A DNA stretch of 64,000 nt from Ornithinimicrobium flavum (GCF_004526345.1 NZ_CP038213.1:2914001-2978000); one strand, 5' to 3'. Positions 1-9,998 are shown, counted from the stretch's first letter. Notes: generated from the sequence alone by a model not told the origin. Program-made: numbers and translations.

Positions 1-480
1 GGCCCGGATGAGGTCGCGCACCGACGTCCGCAGCACCGCCGACCCCCGGCTGGAGGACTGCAGCTGCCCCAGGGCCGTGCGGATCCGCCCGTGGTGGGTC
101 GCGGCGAAGTGGACGGCCACCGCGGGGTGCCTGCCCGCGAGCTCGTCGAAGTCGGCCTGCGGCAGGGTCAGCAGCAGCGTGTCCTCCCGGGCGTGGACGG
201 CATACCTCGTCGGTCCGTGCTCGACGACCGCGGACATGCCGAAGGCCCCGCCCGCGCCCACCCGGTCCACCAGCTGACCGTCGTCGGTGATGTCGACCGC
301 CCCCGAGCGGACGAGCCACAACCGGTCGCCCCGCTGGCCCTGCGGGAGGATCTCGGTGCCCCGCCGGGCGTAGGTCATGGTGAACCGTCGCGGCAGGTCG
401 TCGAGCACCTCGGGCGGCAGCGCGTCGAAGGGAGGGTGCTGCGCGAGGAAGTCGCGGACCTCCACCAGCTCGACATCCAT
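1..480 (-). CDS. Cyclic-nucleotide-binding / DUF294-type signalling protein (5' part only)
   Basis: Read on the minus strand from ATG at 480; the gene runs off the window after 160 codons. The protein begins MDVELVEVRDFLAQHPPFDA and contains a cNMP-binding beta-roll (about residues 15-130) with the glycines RSGAVDI and GAGGAFGMSAV. The last residues visible (SVRDLIRA) match the linker into a CBS pair. This order is typical of the cNMP-CBS-DUF294 nucleotidyltransferase-like family, cytoplasmic signalling proteins of unclear substrate. The CBS and DUF294 parts lie outside the window, so they are inferred. The next gene, menG, lies 42 bases upstream on the same strand. Whether it binds cAMP cannot be judged from this fragment. 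Confidence 0.8.
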   Translation of the reverse strand, partial: MDVELVEVRDFLAQHPPFDALPPEVLDDLPRRFTMTYARRGTEILPQGQRGDRLWLVRSGAVDITDDGQLVDRVGAGGAFGMSAVVEHGPTRYAVHAREDTLLLTLPQADFDELAGRHPAVAVHFAATHHGRIRTALGQLQSSSRGSAVLRTSVRDLIRA

Positions 481-522
481 GTCGTTCCCTTCCTTCCCGG
501 GGCGGCTCTGCGCCCCGACCGC

Positions 523-1242
523 CTAGGTCAGCCCGCCCGCCCGCCCGGGCGCGACGGCGTGGTGGAGCGCGACGATCCCGCCGGTCAGGTTGCGCCAGCG
601 CACCTGCTCCCAGCCGGCGGCGCGGATCTGCCCGGCGAGCGCCCGCTGGTCGGGCCAGGCGCGGATCGACTCGGTGAGGTACTCGTAGGACTCCGGGTTG
701 GAGGAGGTCGCGCGCGCGACGGCGGGCAGCACCCGCAGCGCCACCTTGTCGTAGGCGGTCGACAGGACCGGGACCGTCGGGGTGCTGAACTCCATGACGA
801 GCAGCCGCCCGCCCGGCCGGGTCACGCGCAGGAACTCCCGCAGCGCCCGGTCGACGTCGGCGACGTTGCGCAGCCCGAAGCTCATCGTCACGGCGTCGAA
901 GGACCCGTCGGCGAACGGCAGGGCCATCGCGTCCGCCGCGGTGAAGGGCAGGTCGGGACGCCGGCGGTGGCCCTCGCGGAGCATGCCCACCGAGAAGTCG
1001 GCGGGCACGACCTGGATCCCCCGGTCGGCGTAGGGGACCGACGAGACACCCGTGCCGGCGGCGATGTCGAGCACCCGCTCGCCGGGCCGGGCGTCGACAG
1101 CCCGCGTGGCGGTGCGGCGCCACAGCCCGTCCAGGCCGCCCGTGAGCACGGTGTTGGTGAGGTCGTAGCGCCGGGCCACGCCGTCGAACATCTCGGCGAC
1201 CTCCGAGGGCTGCTTGTCCAGGTGCGCGCGCGTGGGGCTCAT
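523..1242 (-). CDS. menG: Demethylmenaquinone methyltransferase
   Basis: A class I SAM-dependent methyltransferase of 239 residues that would methylate demethylmenaquinone to menaquinone. The SAM-binding glycine motif is [12 protein letters not shown] (about residue 55), and the UbiE/MenG family signature appears in [18 protein letters not shown] and in the C-terminal [13 protein letters not shown] followed by [10 protein letters not shown] place the start at ATG 1242 ([11 protein letters not shown]) because GGGAGG lies 8 bases upstream; another in-frame ATG at 1251 is too close to that ribosome site. It is divergent from isochorismate synthase across only 38 bases, and menD lies nearby, so it belongs to a menaquinone cluster. 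Confidence 0.93.
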   Translation of the reverse strand: MSPTRAHLDKQPSEVAEMFDGVARRYDLTNTVLTGGLDGLWRRTATRAVDARPGERVLDIAAGTGVSSVPYADRGIQVVPADFSVGMLREGHRRRPDLPFTAADAMALPFADGSFDAVTMSFGLRNVADVDRALREFLRVTRPGGRLLVMEFSTPTVPVLSTAYDKVALRVLPAVARATSSNPESYEYLTESIRAWPDQRALAGQIRAAGWEQVRWRNLTGGIVALHHAVAPGRAGGLT

Positions 1243-1264
1243 GACGGTCATCCTCCCACCACGG

Positions 1265-1281
1265 CCTACAGTGGTCCGCTG
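1265..1281 (+). promoter_or_regulatory. Leaderless promoter of isochorismate synthase
   Basis: TACAGT at 1267-1272 fits the actinobacterial -10 pattern TAnnnT and ends 8 bases before the GTG start at 1281. Transcription would start at or next to the start codon. No Shine-Dalgarno sequence is present. The same spacing recurs at more than ten other genes in the window. Confidence 0.6.
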
Positions 1282-2591
1282 TGTCCCCCGAGGTCCCCCG
1301 GCTGCGCGTGCGCACCGTCGCCGTCGACGCCACCGGCGACCTGCTGACCCGGGTCCCCGACGAGGTCGACCCCCGGGAGGTCGTGGCCTGGCTGCGGGAG
1401 GGTGACGGGATGGTCGGGTGGGGCCGCGTCGCGCAGGTCGAGACCTCCGGGGCGGACCGCTTCGCGCGGGCCGAGGACTGGTGGTCGGCACTGCGGTCGC
1501 ACGCGGAGGTGGAGGACGAGGTCCGGCTGCCGGGCTCCGGGCTGGTCGCCTTCGGGTCCTTCGCGTTCTCGGCCGACTCCGTGGACGCCAGCGTGCTCAC
1601 CGTCCCCCGCGTGCTCATCGGCCGGAGGGACGGCCTGGCCTGGATCACGCACGTCGTCGTCGGGGAGGAGCCCTGGCCCGCCACCCACCCCGCCGAGATC
1701 CTGTCGCGGACCAACCCCGCGCTGGGCCGGCTCGACCCCCTGGTCGAGACCGAGGGGAGCGTCGCGCCCCAGGACTGGCCGCAGGTCGTCTCCCGGGCGA
1801 TCACCCGGATCGCCGCGGGGGACGTGGACAAGGTGGTGCTCGCCCGCGACGTCGCCGTCCACCACCGGGACGGGCGACCGGTGCGGATCGCCCCGGTCCT
1901 GGAGCGGCTCGAGAAGAGGTATGCGGCCACCTGGACGTTCTCGGTCGCCGGCCTGGTCGGGGCGACCCCCGAGATGCTCGTCCGGCTCCAGGGCGGCCGG
2001 GCCCGCTCCCGCGTGCTGGCCGGCACCCTCCGTCGACCCGACGGCGTCCCCGCCCCGGAGCGACCGGCCGGCCTCGCCGCCCACGCAGACCCCCGGATGA
2101 GCCTGGTCCGCAGCGAGAAGGACCTGGACGAGCACGCCTACGCCGTCCGCTCGGTCGCCGAGGCCCTCGCACCGCACTGCACCGACCTGGTCGTGCCCGA
2201 GGCGCCCTACGTGCTGGAGCTGCCCGACGTCTACCACCTCGCCAGCGACCTGAGCGGGACCCTGCGCAGCGGCGCCACGTCGCTGTCGCTGGCGGCGGCG
2301 CTCCACCCCTCCGCGGCGGTGTGCGGCACGCCCACCGACGCGGCCTTCCGGGTCATCGCCGAGCTCGAGGGCATGGACCGGGGCCGCTACGCCGGTCCGG
2401 TGGGCTGGGTCGACGGCTCGGGCGACGGGGACTGGGGGATCGCCCTGCGCTGCGGCGAGCTCGCCGACGACCGCCACTCGATGCGCATCTTCGCCGGTGG
2501 GGGCATCGTGGCCGCGAGCGACCCCCAGGCCGAGCTGGCCGAGACCGAGGTCAAGCTCAGCGCCATGCGCCACGCCCTCGGGCTGGGGTGA
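1281..2591 (+). CDS. menF: Isochorismate synthase
   Basis: A 436-residue chorismate-binding enzyme that converts chorismate to isochorismate, the first committed step to menaquinone. The catalytic domain fills the C-terminal two thirds: [67 protein letters not shown] and [19 protein letters not shown] are all family motifs. The N-terminal 130 residues are more variable, as usual. The GTG start at 1281 is supported by a TAnnnT box 8 bases upstream. A siderophore-type isochorismate synthase is possible by sequence, but menG and menD nearby favour menaquinone. It converges on the GNAT gene, with 28 bases between the stops. Confidence 0.92.
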   Translation: MSPEVPRLRVRTVAVDATGDLLTRVPDEVDPREVVAWLREGDGMVGWGRVAQVETSGADRFARAEDWWSALRSHAEVEDEVRLPGSGLVAFGSFAFSADSVDASVLTVPRVLIGRRDGLAWITHVVVGEEPWPATHPAEILSRTNPALGRLDPLVETEGSVAPQDWPQVVSRAITRIAAGDVDKVVLARDVAVHHRDGRPVRIAPVLERLEKRYAATWTFSVAGLVGATPEMLVRLQGGRARSRVLAGTLRRPDGVPAPERPAGLAAHADPRMSLVRSEKDLDEHAYAVRSVAEALAPHCTDLVVPEAPYVLELPDVYHLASDLSGTLRSGATSLSLAAALHPSAAVCGTPTDAAFRVIAELEGMDRGRYAGPVGWVDGSGDGDWGIALRCGELADDRHSMRIFAGGGIVAASDPQAELAETEVKLSAMRHALGLG

Positions 2592-2619
2592 CCCTGGCGT
2601 CCGGCGCGGCCCTGCGCAC

Positions 2620-3132
2620 TCAGCCCTGGTGCGCCTGGATCCAGTAGCGCCGCTTCGGCGGGCCGCCGCCGGGTTGCGGCCGGACGTCCTCCAGCACCCC
2701 GCCGCACCGCTCGATGGTCCTCGCGGAGGCCTCGTTGTCGTCGTCGCACGTCACCAGCACCCGGTCGACCCCGAGGGCCGCCAGCCGGCGCACCGCCTGC
2801 GCCAGGATCTGCGAGCCGTAGCCCTGCCGCCGGAACTGCGGGGCGACGGCATACCCGACGTGCCCTCCGACCTCCTCCAGGAAGGGGGTGAGCCGGTGAC
2901 GGACGGAGACCCGGCCCACGGGCTCGCCCTCGACCTCGGCCACGAGGAAGTCGGCCGGCACCCGACCCTCGGGCAGACCCACCCCGCGCGACTCCCGCTC
3001 GACCTGCGCCAGCACGTGCGGCCACGGGCCGTCGGCGAGGAGGAACTCGAAGTCCTCCCGGGCCAGCTGCTCGTGCATCGCGCGCAGGGTCGCCTCGTCC
3101 TCGGCGGTCGGTGGTCGCAGCCGCAGCGTCAT
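2620..3132 (-). CDS. GNAT-family N-acetyltransferase
   Basis: A 170-residue GNAT acetyltransferase starting at ATG 3132 (MTLRLRPPTAEDEATLRAMH). The acetyl-CoA pyrophosphate loop is seen in YAVAPQFRRQGYGSQILAQA (about residues 95-114), preceded by the beta-4 strand VGRVSVRHRL and followed by VLVTCDDDNEASARTIERCGG, the typical motif B region. The substrate cannot be told from sequence. The start overlaps the stop of the upstream MFS gene by 4 bases (ATGA), so the two are almost certainly translated together. Confidence 0.85.
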   Translation of the reverse strand: MTLRLRPPTAEDEATLRAMHEQLAREDFEFLLADGPWPHVLAQVERESRGVGLPEGRVPADFLVAEVEGEPVGRVSVRHRLTPFLEEVGGHVGYAVAPQFRRQGYGSQILAQAVRRLAALGVDRVLVTCDDDNEASARTIERCGGVLEDVRPQPGGGPPKRRYWIQAHQG

Positions 3133-4343
3133 CCCGACATCCTGCCCGAGGCCGTCCCGAGCCGGTCGGCCGCCCGCCGGTGTCGCACCGTCATCACCGG
3201 GGAGAGCACCACCATGAGGGCCAGGAAGGCGACGACGAGCAGCAGCGCCCGGTCCAACCCGACCGCCTCGCCCAGCAGCCCGATGGTGGGTGCCCCGAAG
3301 AGGAAGGCGCCGTAGGCGATGGTCGAGACGACGGTGATGGCCCGGTTGCCCCGCCCCGGGACCTCCCCTGCCGCCGACATCGCCGCCGGGAAGACGGCCG
3401 ACACGCCGAGCCCCCACAGCAGGCCCCCGACGATGGCCAGCGGCAGCGAGGGCACCAGCGTGACCACGAGGATCCCGGCCGCCGCCAGCACCCCGCCGAC
3501 GCGCACGACCCCGGCGCGCCCGAGCCGGTCGGTCGCCGGGCCCGCGAGGACCCGCCCGACCGTCATCGTGACGTTGAAGGCGGTGAGGGTGAGGGCCCCG
3601 AAGGCCGCGGGCGCGCCCTGCACGTCCACCAGCAGCAGCGCCAGCCAGTCGTTGGCGGCCCCCTCCGCGAGCGCGGCCGCCAGGCAGACCAGGCCGATGA
3701 GGACCTCCACCCGGGTGAGCCCGGAGCGGGCGGGTGCCGGCTCCGCCGGGGACGGGGTATGCGGTGCGCCGGGCTCGTGCACCTCCCGCACGAAACGCCG
3801 CAGCGCCGTCACCGCGACGACCGCGGTGACGGCCGCGAGGACCGGCAGCTGGACCAGCCCCACCCCGCGCCAGGCCGCGAGCGCGCCCGCACCCGACCCC
3901 AGGACGGCCCCGAAGGAGAAGGCGGCGTGGAAGTAGGGCATCCACGCCCGGTCCCGGTGCCGCTCGACGTGCGAGGCCTGGATGTTCATCGCGACGTCCC
4001 ACACGCCGACGGCCGTGCCCGTGACGACGAGCGTCGCGAGCAGGGCGACCACGGACGGCGCCGCGGCGAGCGCGGCATACCCGGTGCAGGCGACCAGCAC
4101 AGCGGCGCTCACCACCGCCCGGCTGCCGAAGCGGTCCACCAGCCGCCCGGTGAAGGGCATGGCCAGGAGCGACCCGACCCCCATCCCCATGAGGGCCAGC
4201 CCGAGCTCGGCCGTGGTGGCCCCGACGGCGTCGCGCAGGGCCGGCACCCGCGCCACGGTCTGCCCCATCGCGAAGCCGGCCGCGGCGAAGACCACCAGGA
4301 CGGCGCCGACGCTGCCGGGGGCGCCGCCGGGCCGCTCAGCCAC
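3129..4343 (-). CDS. MFS transporter
   Basis: A 404-residue polytopic protein with about twelve hydrophobic helices. The loop between helices 2 and 3 carries the MFS motif A variant GRLVDRFGSRAVV, and a related DRLGRAGVVRVGG lies in the second half. The central charged loop is around residues 195-220. It resembles drug/sugar exporters of the FucP/YbjJ type; substrate unknown. It overlaps menD upstream by 8 bases and the GNAT gene downstream by 4, so it is inside the menD transcript although nothing shows a role in menaquinone metabolism. Confidence 0.85.
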   Translation of the reverse strand: MAERPGGAPGSVGAVLVVFAAAGFAMGQTVARVPALRDAVGATTAELGLALMGMGVGSLLAMPFTGRLVDRFGSRAVVSAAVLVACTGYAALAAAPSVVALLATLVVTGTAVGVWDVAMNIQASHVERHRDRAWMPYFHAAFSFGAVLGSGAGALAAWRGVGLVQLPVLAAVTAVVAVTALRRFVREVHEPGAPHTPSPAEPAPARSGLTRVEVLIGLVCLAAALAEGAANDWLALLLVDVQGAPAAFGALTLTAFNVTMTVGRVLAGPATDRLGRAGVVRVGGVLAAAGILVVTLVPSLPLAIVGGLLWGLGVSAVFPAAMSAAGEVPGRGNRAITVVSTIAYGAFLFGAPTIGLLGEAVGLDRALLLVVAFLALMVVLSPVMTVRHRRAADRLGTASGRMSG

Positions 4344-6096
4344 GCAACGCCCGGACCCGGTCGCGCAGGGCGCGGTGCGTGGACCGGTCGACCGGCACGA
4401 CCAGCACCCTCAGACCGCCGGCCGGCTCGGCGAGGGCCCGCGCGAGCTCCTCCGTGGTCCCGACCCGCCGGTGGTCGACCCCGTGGGCGGCGCACAGCGC
4501 TGCCAGGTCGGTGCCGTGCGGGGTGCCGAAGATCCGCTCGGTGGCGGCGACCGCCTCGGCCGTGGCCGACCGGGCCGGCTCGCCGTACTCGAGGGTGCTG
4601 AAGATGCCGCCGCCGTCGTCGTCGACCACGACGACGGTCAGGTCGGGCACCGGCTCCGCCGGGCCGATGAGCAGCCCGTTGGTGTCGTGCAGGAAGGTCA
4701 GGTCCCCCATGAGGGCGACGGTGCGTCCGGAGGTCGTGAGAGCCACCCCCACCGCGGTGGACACGGTGCCGTCGATGCCCGCGAGGCCGCGGGAGGCGAC
4801 CACGCGGGCCGCGGACCCGGTGCCGTCGTGGGCCAGGGCCAGGTCGCGCGGCGCGTTGGACGAGCCGAGGACGAGCACGTCGTCCTCGCCCAGCACCGCC
4901 GCCACCGCCGCCGCGACGCCCGGCCCGGTCGCCCCCTGCGTGGCCTGCCGCACCCCCGGCGTGAGGGCCCGCCCCGCCCCCACCCACGCGTCCACCCAGT
5001 CCTGCCACCCCTTCGCCCTGGCGGGCGGGACGCCCAGCACCCCGGCCCCGTGCACCCGGTGCACCACGTGGGACGGGTCGGTCCAGGCCGCGGCGGGCGA
5101 GACCTGCTCGACGACCGTCCCCGGCCGCCGCAGCAGCGCCCCCAGCTCGCGGAAGAGCGTGAGCCGCCCGACCACCACGACGCGGTCGGGGGCCAGCCGC
5201 GCCTCCAGCTCGGGGTCACCCGCCGCCAGCCGGGCCGCGAGCAGCACCCCGTGCGGCACGACCGTCCCCCCGACGGGCAGGACGCCGAAGGGTTCGGCCA
5301 GCACAGGCCACCCGGCGTCCTCGGCCCAGAGCAGCGCACGGCGCGTCAGCGCCGGCTCCGGCAGATCCCCCAGCAGCACGAGGGTGCGCCCGCCGGTGTC
5401 CCCGTCCGGGTCGACCGGTCGGCCGGCCACCCCCGGCACGGCCTCCGCGCGCGTCCACGGCCCGCCGTCCTCCCGGCCACCGAGCCCACCGGGCCCTGCC
5501 GGCCCCCGGCCGAGCGCCGGCCCGCCCCCGTCCGCCGGGTCCGGCGCGAGGGGGTCGCGGAAGGCCACGTCGATGTGCACCGGACCCCCGCCGTAGGGGT
5601 CGGTGCGACCTGTGGCGGCGGCGAGCGCCCGGCAGACGGTGGTCCGCCAGAAGGCCCCGGCCGCGTCGTCCACCGCCCCGGGGGCCGGCAGGTCGGTCTC
5701 CCACCGGACGGCCCGGCCGAAGAGCCCGGGCTGGACGGTGGTCTGGTTCGCCCCCGTGCCGCGCAGCTCGGCCGGGCGGTCGGCGGAGACAACGACGAGC
5801 GGCACCCCGGCGTGGTGCGCCTCCAGGACGGCCGGGTGCAGGTTGGTGACCGCGGTGCCGGAGGTGGTGACGACCGGCACCGGCAGCCCGGTGGCGCGCG
5901 CCATACCGAGCGCCAGGAAACCTGCCGAGCGTTCGTCGACCCGCACGTGCAGCCGCAGCCGCCCGGCGCGCTCGGCCGCCTCCAGGGCGTAGGCCAGCGG
6001 CGCGGAGCGGGACCCCGGGGCCAGCACCGCCTCCCGCACCCCGCCTCGGACGAGCTCGTCGACGAGGACGGTCGCGAGCGCGGTCGAGGGGTGCAC
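4336..6096 (-). CDS. menD: 2-succinyl-5-enolpyruvyl-6-hydroxy-3-cyclohexene-1-carboxylate synthase
   Basis: A thiamine diphosphate enzyme of 586 residues that joins 2-oxoglutarate to isochorismate in menaquinone synthesis. The N-terminal ThDP pyrimidine domain shows APGSRSAPLAYAL, HVRVDERSAGFLALG, TTSGTAVTNLHPAVLEA and SADRPAELRGTGANQT, all MenD hallmarks; the C-terminal ThDP/Mg2+ site is MGDLTFLHDTNGLLIG followed by VVVDDDGGGIFSTLEY. Start is GTG 6096 with CACGAT six bases upstream as a possible weak -10. It is divergent from the FGGY kinase across 45 bases. The MFS and GNAT genes follow with overlapping reading frames. Confidence 0.95.
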   Translation of the reverse strand: MHPSTALATVLVDELVRGGVREAVLAPGSRSAPLAYALEAAERAGRLRLHVRVDERSAGFLALGMARATGLPVPVVTTSGTAVTNLHPAVLEAHHAGVPLVVVSADRPAELRGTGANQTTVQPGLFGRAVRWETDLPAPGAVDDAAGAFWRTTVCRALAAATGRTDPYGGGPVHIDVAFRDPLAPDPADGGGPALGRGPAGPGGLGGREDGGPWTRAEAVPGVAGRPVDPDGDTGGRTLVLLGDLPEPALTRRALLWAEDAGWPVLAEPFGVLPVGGTVVPHGVLLAARLAAGDPELEARLAPDRVVVVGRLTLFRELGALLRRPGTVVEQVSPAAAWTDPSHVVHRVHGAGVLGVPPARAKGWQDWVDAWVGAGRALTPGVRQATQGATGPGVAAAVAAVLGEDDVLVLGSSNAPRDLALAHDGTGSAARVVASRGLAGIDGTVSTAVGVALTTSGRTVALMGDLTFLHDTNGLLIGPAEPVPDLTVVVVDDDGGGIFSTLEYGEPARSATAEAVAATERIFGTPHGTDLAALCAAHGVDHRRVGTTEELARALAEPAGGLRVLVVPVDRSTHRALRDRVRALRG

Positions 6097-6127
6097 GTGC
6101 CGATCGTGCCATGCCGAGGCGCTCCCC

Positions 6128-6142
6128 TAGAGTGAGGCCCTA
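6128..6142 (+). promoter_or_regulatory. Leaderless promoter of the FGGY kinase
   Basis: TAGAGT at 6128-6133 ends 8 bases before ATG 6142. No ribosome-binding site lies between, so a leaderless transcript is expected. Confidence 0.6.
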
Positions 6143-7641
6143 TGGCCTCGAGCTTCGAGATCGACCTCAAGGACGCCGACGCTCCCCTGGTGCTCGCCCT
6201 GGACGTCGGCTCCTCCGCCACCAGGGGCATGATCTACGACGCGCAGGGACGGCCGGTCGGCCGGCGCGCCAAGGTCTCCCACTCCTTCACCGTGGTCCCC
6301 GGCGGGGGCTCGGAGATCGACCCCGACCAGGTGGTCACCGAGATCGAGCAGGTGATGGAGGAGCTGCTGGGGGGCCTGCGCAAGGAGCAGGTCGCCGCGG
6401 TGGCGATCGACACCTTCGCCTCGTCCCTGGTCGTCGTCGACGCCGACGGCTCGCCCCTCACCCCCTGCTACACGTATGCCGACGCCCGTCCCGGCTCCCA
6501 GGTGGAGGGGCTGCGGAAGGAGCTGTCGGAGGAGCGCCTCCAGCAGCGCACGGGCACCCGCGTGCACGCGAGCTACTGGCCCGCGCGGCTGCGCTGGCTG
6601 TCGGCCGAGCAGCCGGAGGTCATGGAGCGGGCCGCGCACTTCCTGTCGCTGGGCGACTACGTGCTGCGGGCGCTCACCGGTGCCCTCGGCACGGGCACCT
6701 CGACGGCGGCGTGGACCGGCCTCGTCGACCGGCACACGGCGCAGTGGTACCCCGAGCTGGTGGAGATCTGCGGGATCGGCCTGGAGCAGCTGCCGCCGAT
6801 CCACCACCTGGACCAGCCCCTGGAGATCGGTGACAAGCAGCGCGCCCGGCTGGCCCGGCGCTGGCCGGCCCTCGCGGACGCCCGCTGGTTCGCCGCCATC
6901 GCCGACGGCCTGGCCGCCAACGTCGGGCTCGGCGCGCACGACGAGACCGCCATCGGCGCCTCCTGCGCGACGTCCGGGGCGCTGCGGGTGCTCGTGCGCG
7001 TCATGCCCGAGGAGCTCCCCCCGGGCCTGTGGTGCTACCGCGTCTCCCACGACCGCTCCCTCATCGGCGGGGCTCTCAACGACGTCGGCCGGGCCCTGGC
7101 CTGGGCCGAGGTGACCCTGGCCCTGGACCAGGTGGACCCGGACGACCTCGCGGAGGCGCTCACGGCCGAGCCGCACGAGACGACCCCGCTCGTGCTGCCC
7201 TTCTTCACCGGCGAGCGCAGCACCGGATGGGCCGCCGACGCCCGCGCGGTGATGACGGGGGTCACGGCCGCCTCCACCCCCGCCGAGGTCTACCGCGGGG
7301 TGCTCGAGGGCATCGCCCTGGCCTACGCCCGCATCGCCGCCCAGCTCCGGGAGGTGGCCCCGCAGCCGGAGAAGCTCTACGCCGGCGGCTCGGTGGCCGC
7401 CGGCCACCCCGAGCTGATGCGGGTGCTGGCCGACGCCATGCGCACCCCGGTGACCCCGGTGACGATCAAGCGCTCCACGCTGCACGGCACGGCCCTGCTG
7501 GCCCTGGAGTCCGTGGCCCCCGGGGTGCGGCGGGCCCGGCCCGACCGGGGCACGACGCTCACGCCCGACTACGACCGGCGCCCCTACTACACCGAGCGCT
7601 TCGAGCGCTTCGCCAGGGTCTATGACGCCCTCTACGGGTGA
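6142..7641 (+). CDS. FGGY-family carbohydrate kinase (gluconokinase-like)
   Basis: A 499-residue two-domain sugar kinase. The N-terminal FGGY domain has the phosphate loop LALDVGSSATRGMIYDAQG and the substrate region PCYTYADARPGSQVEGL; the C-terminal domain has GASCATSGALRVLV, FFTGERSTGWAADA, YRGVLEGIALAYARI and LYAGGSVAAGHPELM. The pattern is closest to gluconokinases, but FGGY kinases change substrate readily, so this is a guess. No 6-phosphogluconate or transporter genes are adjacent. It sits divergent from menD and is followed after 18 bases by the helicase-associated gene. Confidence 0.85.
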   Translation: MASSFEIDLKDADAPLVLALDVGSSATRGMIYDAQGRPVGRRAKVSHSFTVVPGGGSEIDPDQVVTEIEQVMEELLGGLRKEQVAAVAIDTFASSLVVVDADGSPLTPCYTYADARPGSQVEGLRKELSEERLQQRTGTRVHASYWPARLRWLSAEQPEVMERAAHFLSLGDYVLRALTGALGTGTSTAAWTGLVDRHTAQWYPELVEICGIGLEQLPPIHHLDQPLEIGDKQRARLARRWPALADARWFAAIADGLAANVGLGAHDETAIGASCATSGALRVLVRVMPEELPPGLWCYRVSHDRSLIGGALNDVGRALAWAEVTLALDQVDPDDLAEALTAEPHETTPLVLPFFTGERSTGWAADARAVMTGVTAASTPAEVYRGVLEGIALAYARIAAQLREVAPQPEKLYAGGSVAAGHPELMRVLADAMRTPVTPVTIKRSTLHGTALLALESVAPGVRRARPDRGTTLTPDYDRRPYYTERFERFARVYDALYG

Positions 7642-7659
7642 TCCGTTGATCGGCGGGCC

Positions 7660-9954
7660 GTGGGGACCCTGAGGTCGCTGGCCGACGACCTGCGCGCCCG
7701 GTCCGACGCCGAGCTCGTGGCCCTGCTGGAGGCCCGTCCGGACCTCGCCCGCCCGGCACCGGCCGACGTCACCGCCCTGGCCGCCCGCGCGACGACGCGG
7801 GCCTCCCTCCACCGCGCGCTCGACGGGCTGGACCTGGCCCACCTCCAGGCGCTGGAGGCCGTGGTGGTGGCCTCGCCGTGCGAGGCGGCCCAGGTCGCCG
7901 CCCTCCTGGCCACCGACGAGCGACGGGCGGGCGAGCTGCTCGACCGGCTGGTCCTGCTCGCCCTGTGCTGGCGCTCCCCGGAAGGGGTGCGCGCCACCCG
8001 GGCCGTGGCCCAGGTGCTGGGCGAGGAGGACGACCGGCCCGGCGGCCCCGGCCCGGCGGCCACCGGGTCGGCGGCGACGACGTTCGGACCGGCGGGGCTC
8101 GGACCAGCCGGGCCGGAGGTCCCGGAGGGTGACGCCCTGGACGCCGCCCTGGCCGCGACCGACGGACCGGCCCGGCACCTGCTCGACGCCCTGACCTGGG
8201 GTCCGGCCACCGGGGCGCTGAGCCGCAGCGGCCCGATGGCGGCCGCCGGGACCGCCCTGGTGGAGGCCGGGCTGCTGCTGCGGGTCGACGAGGACCACGT
8301 GGTGCTGCCGCGACAGGTGGCCCTGGCGCTCCGGGGTGGCCGGCTCCACCGGCACCCCGCCGTGGACCCGCCCCGGGTGCCGACCTCCCACGTGGCGCAG
8401 GAGGTGGTCGACGCCGCCGCCGGTGGCCGGGCCGGCGACCTGGTCGTCCTGGTCACCGAGATCGTCGACCGGTGGGGCGTGCGTCCCCCGCGCGTCCTGC
8501 GCTCCGGCGGTCTGGCCGTCCGCGACCTGCACCGGCTGGCGGCCCACCTGGAGATCCCGGAGGCCGAGACGGCCTGGCTGCTGGAGACCGCCCACGCGGC
8601 CGGTCTGCTCGGCGTCGACGACCGCCGCGGCGACGAGCCGTCGTGGGTGCCGACCACCGACGCCGACGGCTGGCTGCTGGTCGACGCGGGCGAGCGGTGG
8701 GCCCGGCTGGCGGCGGCCTGGTGGTCCATGTCGGCGGCCCCCTCCCTGGTCGGGTCGGGCGAGGGAGGCCGGGTCAACGCGCTCACCACGGCGACCTCCT
8801 ACCCGCCGGCCCGGCGGCGGCGGCACGACGCCCTGGCCGCGCTGGCCGCGCTGCCCCCCGGCGCGGTGGCCGACGCCGAGCACCTGGGCGAGCTGCTGCG
8901 CTGGCGGCACCCGATCCGGGCCGCGCGGGCCGGCGGTGACCCCGCCTCGGGTCCGGAGGTCGTCCTGCGCGAGGCGGAGTGGGCCGGCATGACGGGCCGG
9001 GGCGCGCTGTCGACGCCCGGGCGCCTGCTCCTCGCCGGGGCCCAGGACACCTCGGACCAGGAGCGCCTCGCGGCGGCTGCCCGGGCGATGGAGCCGCTGG
9101 TCCCGCCCGCCGTGGACCACGTGCTCCTGCAGGCCGACCTCACCGCGGTCGCCCCCGGGCGCCTGGACGGGGCCGCCCGCACCCTGCTGCACCTGGTGAG
9201 CGACATCGAGTCCCGCGGGGGCGCCAGCGTGCACCGGTTCACCGAGACCAGCGTGCGACGGGCCCTGGACGCCGGCTGGTCCGCCGACCGGCTGCTCACC
9301 GAGCTGGCGGCGGTGTCCCGCACCGGCGTCCCCCAGCCCCTGGACTACCTCGTGCGGGACGTCGCCCGGCGCCACGGCCAGGCCACCGTCGGCGCCTGCG
9401 CCGCCTACCTGCGCTCCGACGACCCCGCCCTGCTCGACCGCGTCGAGCACGACCGCGCCCTGTCGGTGCTGCAGTGGCGGCGCGTCGCCCCCACGGTGCT
9501 CGTGAGCCCCGTGCCCGCCCCCACCGTCGTCGACCTGCTGCGCGAGGAGCAGTACGGCCCGGTGGTCGAGGGCGCGGGCGGTGGTGCCGAGCTGTTCCCG
9601 CAGACCGCCCGGCGGGTCCAGCGACGGGCCGCTGCCCCGGTGCGGGTGTCCGGCGTGGACCGGCAGGTCGCCACGGCGGTGGTGGGGATCGTGCGGCGTG
9701 GCGAGGGGGCTGCGGAGCGCGGGTCCGAGGACCTGGCCACCGACCCCGTGGTCATCGCCGCCACCCTGCGCGAGGCCGTGGCCGAGGGTGGGGCCTGCTG
9801 GATCGGGTATGCCGACGACGCGGGCGGGGTGGCGACCCACCTCGTGCGGCCGCTGGGCCTGGAGGCCGGTCGGGTGCGCGCCGCGGTGGGGGACGGGGAC
9901 GTGGTGCGGTCCTTCGGGCTGCACCGGATCACCGGGGTCCGCCCCGCCGGCTGA
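7660..9954 (+). CDS. Helicase-associated domain protein (XPB partner type)
   Basis: A 764-residue protein from GTG 7660, read as VGTLRSLADDLRARSDAELV. It has no Walker motifs. The N-terminal half is made of winged-helix-like repeats, and residues about 480-640 (DHVLLQADLTAVAPG, RFTETSVRRALDAGWSAD, VARRHGQATVG) match the Helicase_C_3 domain of actinobacterial helicase-associated proteins. The XPB-type helicase encoded at 19351 carries the same N-terminal logic with the ATPase, so the two may work together in DNA repair or transcription; the partnership is inferred. No clear Shine-Dalgarno or TAnnnT box precedes the start; it may be read from the kinase message 18 bases upstream. Confidence 0.8.
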   Translation: MGTLRSLADDLRARSDAELVALLEARPDLARPAPADVTALAARATTRASLHRALDGLDLAHLQALEAVVVASPCEAAQVAALLATDERRAGELLDRLVLLALCWRSPEGVRATRAVAQVLGEEDDRPGGPGPAATGSAATTFGPAGLGPAGPEVPEGDALDAALAATDGPARHLLDALTWGPATGALSRSGPMAAAGTALVEAGLLLRVDEDHVVLPRQVALALRGGRLHRHPAVDPPRVPTSHVAQEVVDAAAGGRAGDLVVLVTEIVDRWGVRPPRVLRSGGLAVRDLHRLAAHLEIPEAETAWLLETAHAAGLLGVDDRRGDEPSWVPTTDADGWLLVDAGERWARLAAAWWSMSAAPSLVGSGEGGRVNALTTATSYPPARRRRHDALAALAALPPGAVADAEHLGELLRWRHPIRAARAGGDPASGPEVVLREAEWAGMTGRGALSTPGRLLLAGAQDTSDQERLAAAARAMEPLVPPAVDHVLLQADLTAVAPGRLDGAARTLLHLVSDIESRGGASVHRFTETSVRRALDAGWSADRLLTELAAVSRTGVPQPLDYLVRDVARRHGQATVGACAAYLRSDDPALLDRVEHDRALSVLQWRRVAPTVLVSPVPAPTVVDLLREEQYGPVVEGAGGGAELFPQTARRVQRRAAAPVRVSGVDRQVATAVVGIVRRGEGAAERGSEDLATDPVVIAATLREAVAEGGACWIGYADDAGGVATHLVRPLGLEAGRVRAAVGDGDVVRSFGLHRITGVRPAG

Positions 9955-9998
9955 GCCTGCTGGGGCCGGTCGAGCCCGCTCGGCCCGGCCGCGCCCGC

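Noticed and set aside
6127..9924. A 1,265-codon open frame on the minus strand
   Set aside because: It is the mirror of the FGGY kinase and helicase-associated genes. The product is low-complexity Gly/Arg/Pro/His with no domain; such frames are normal in very GC-rich DNA.
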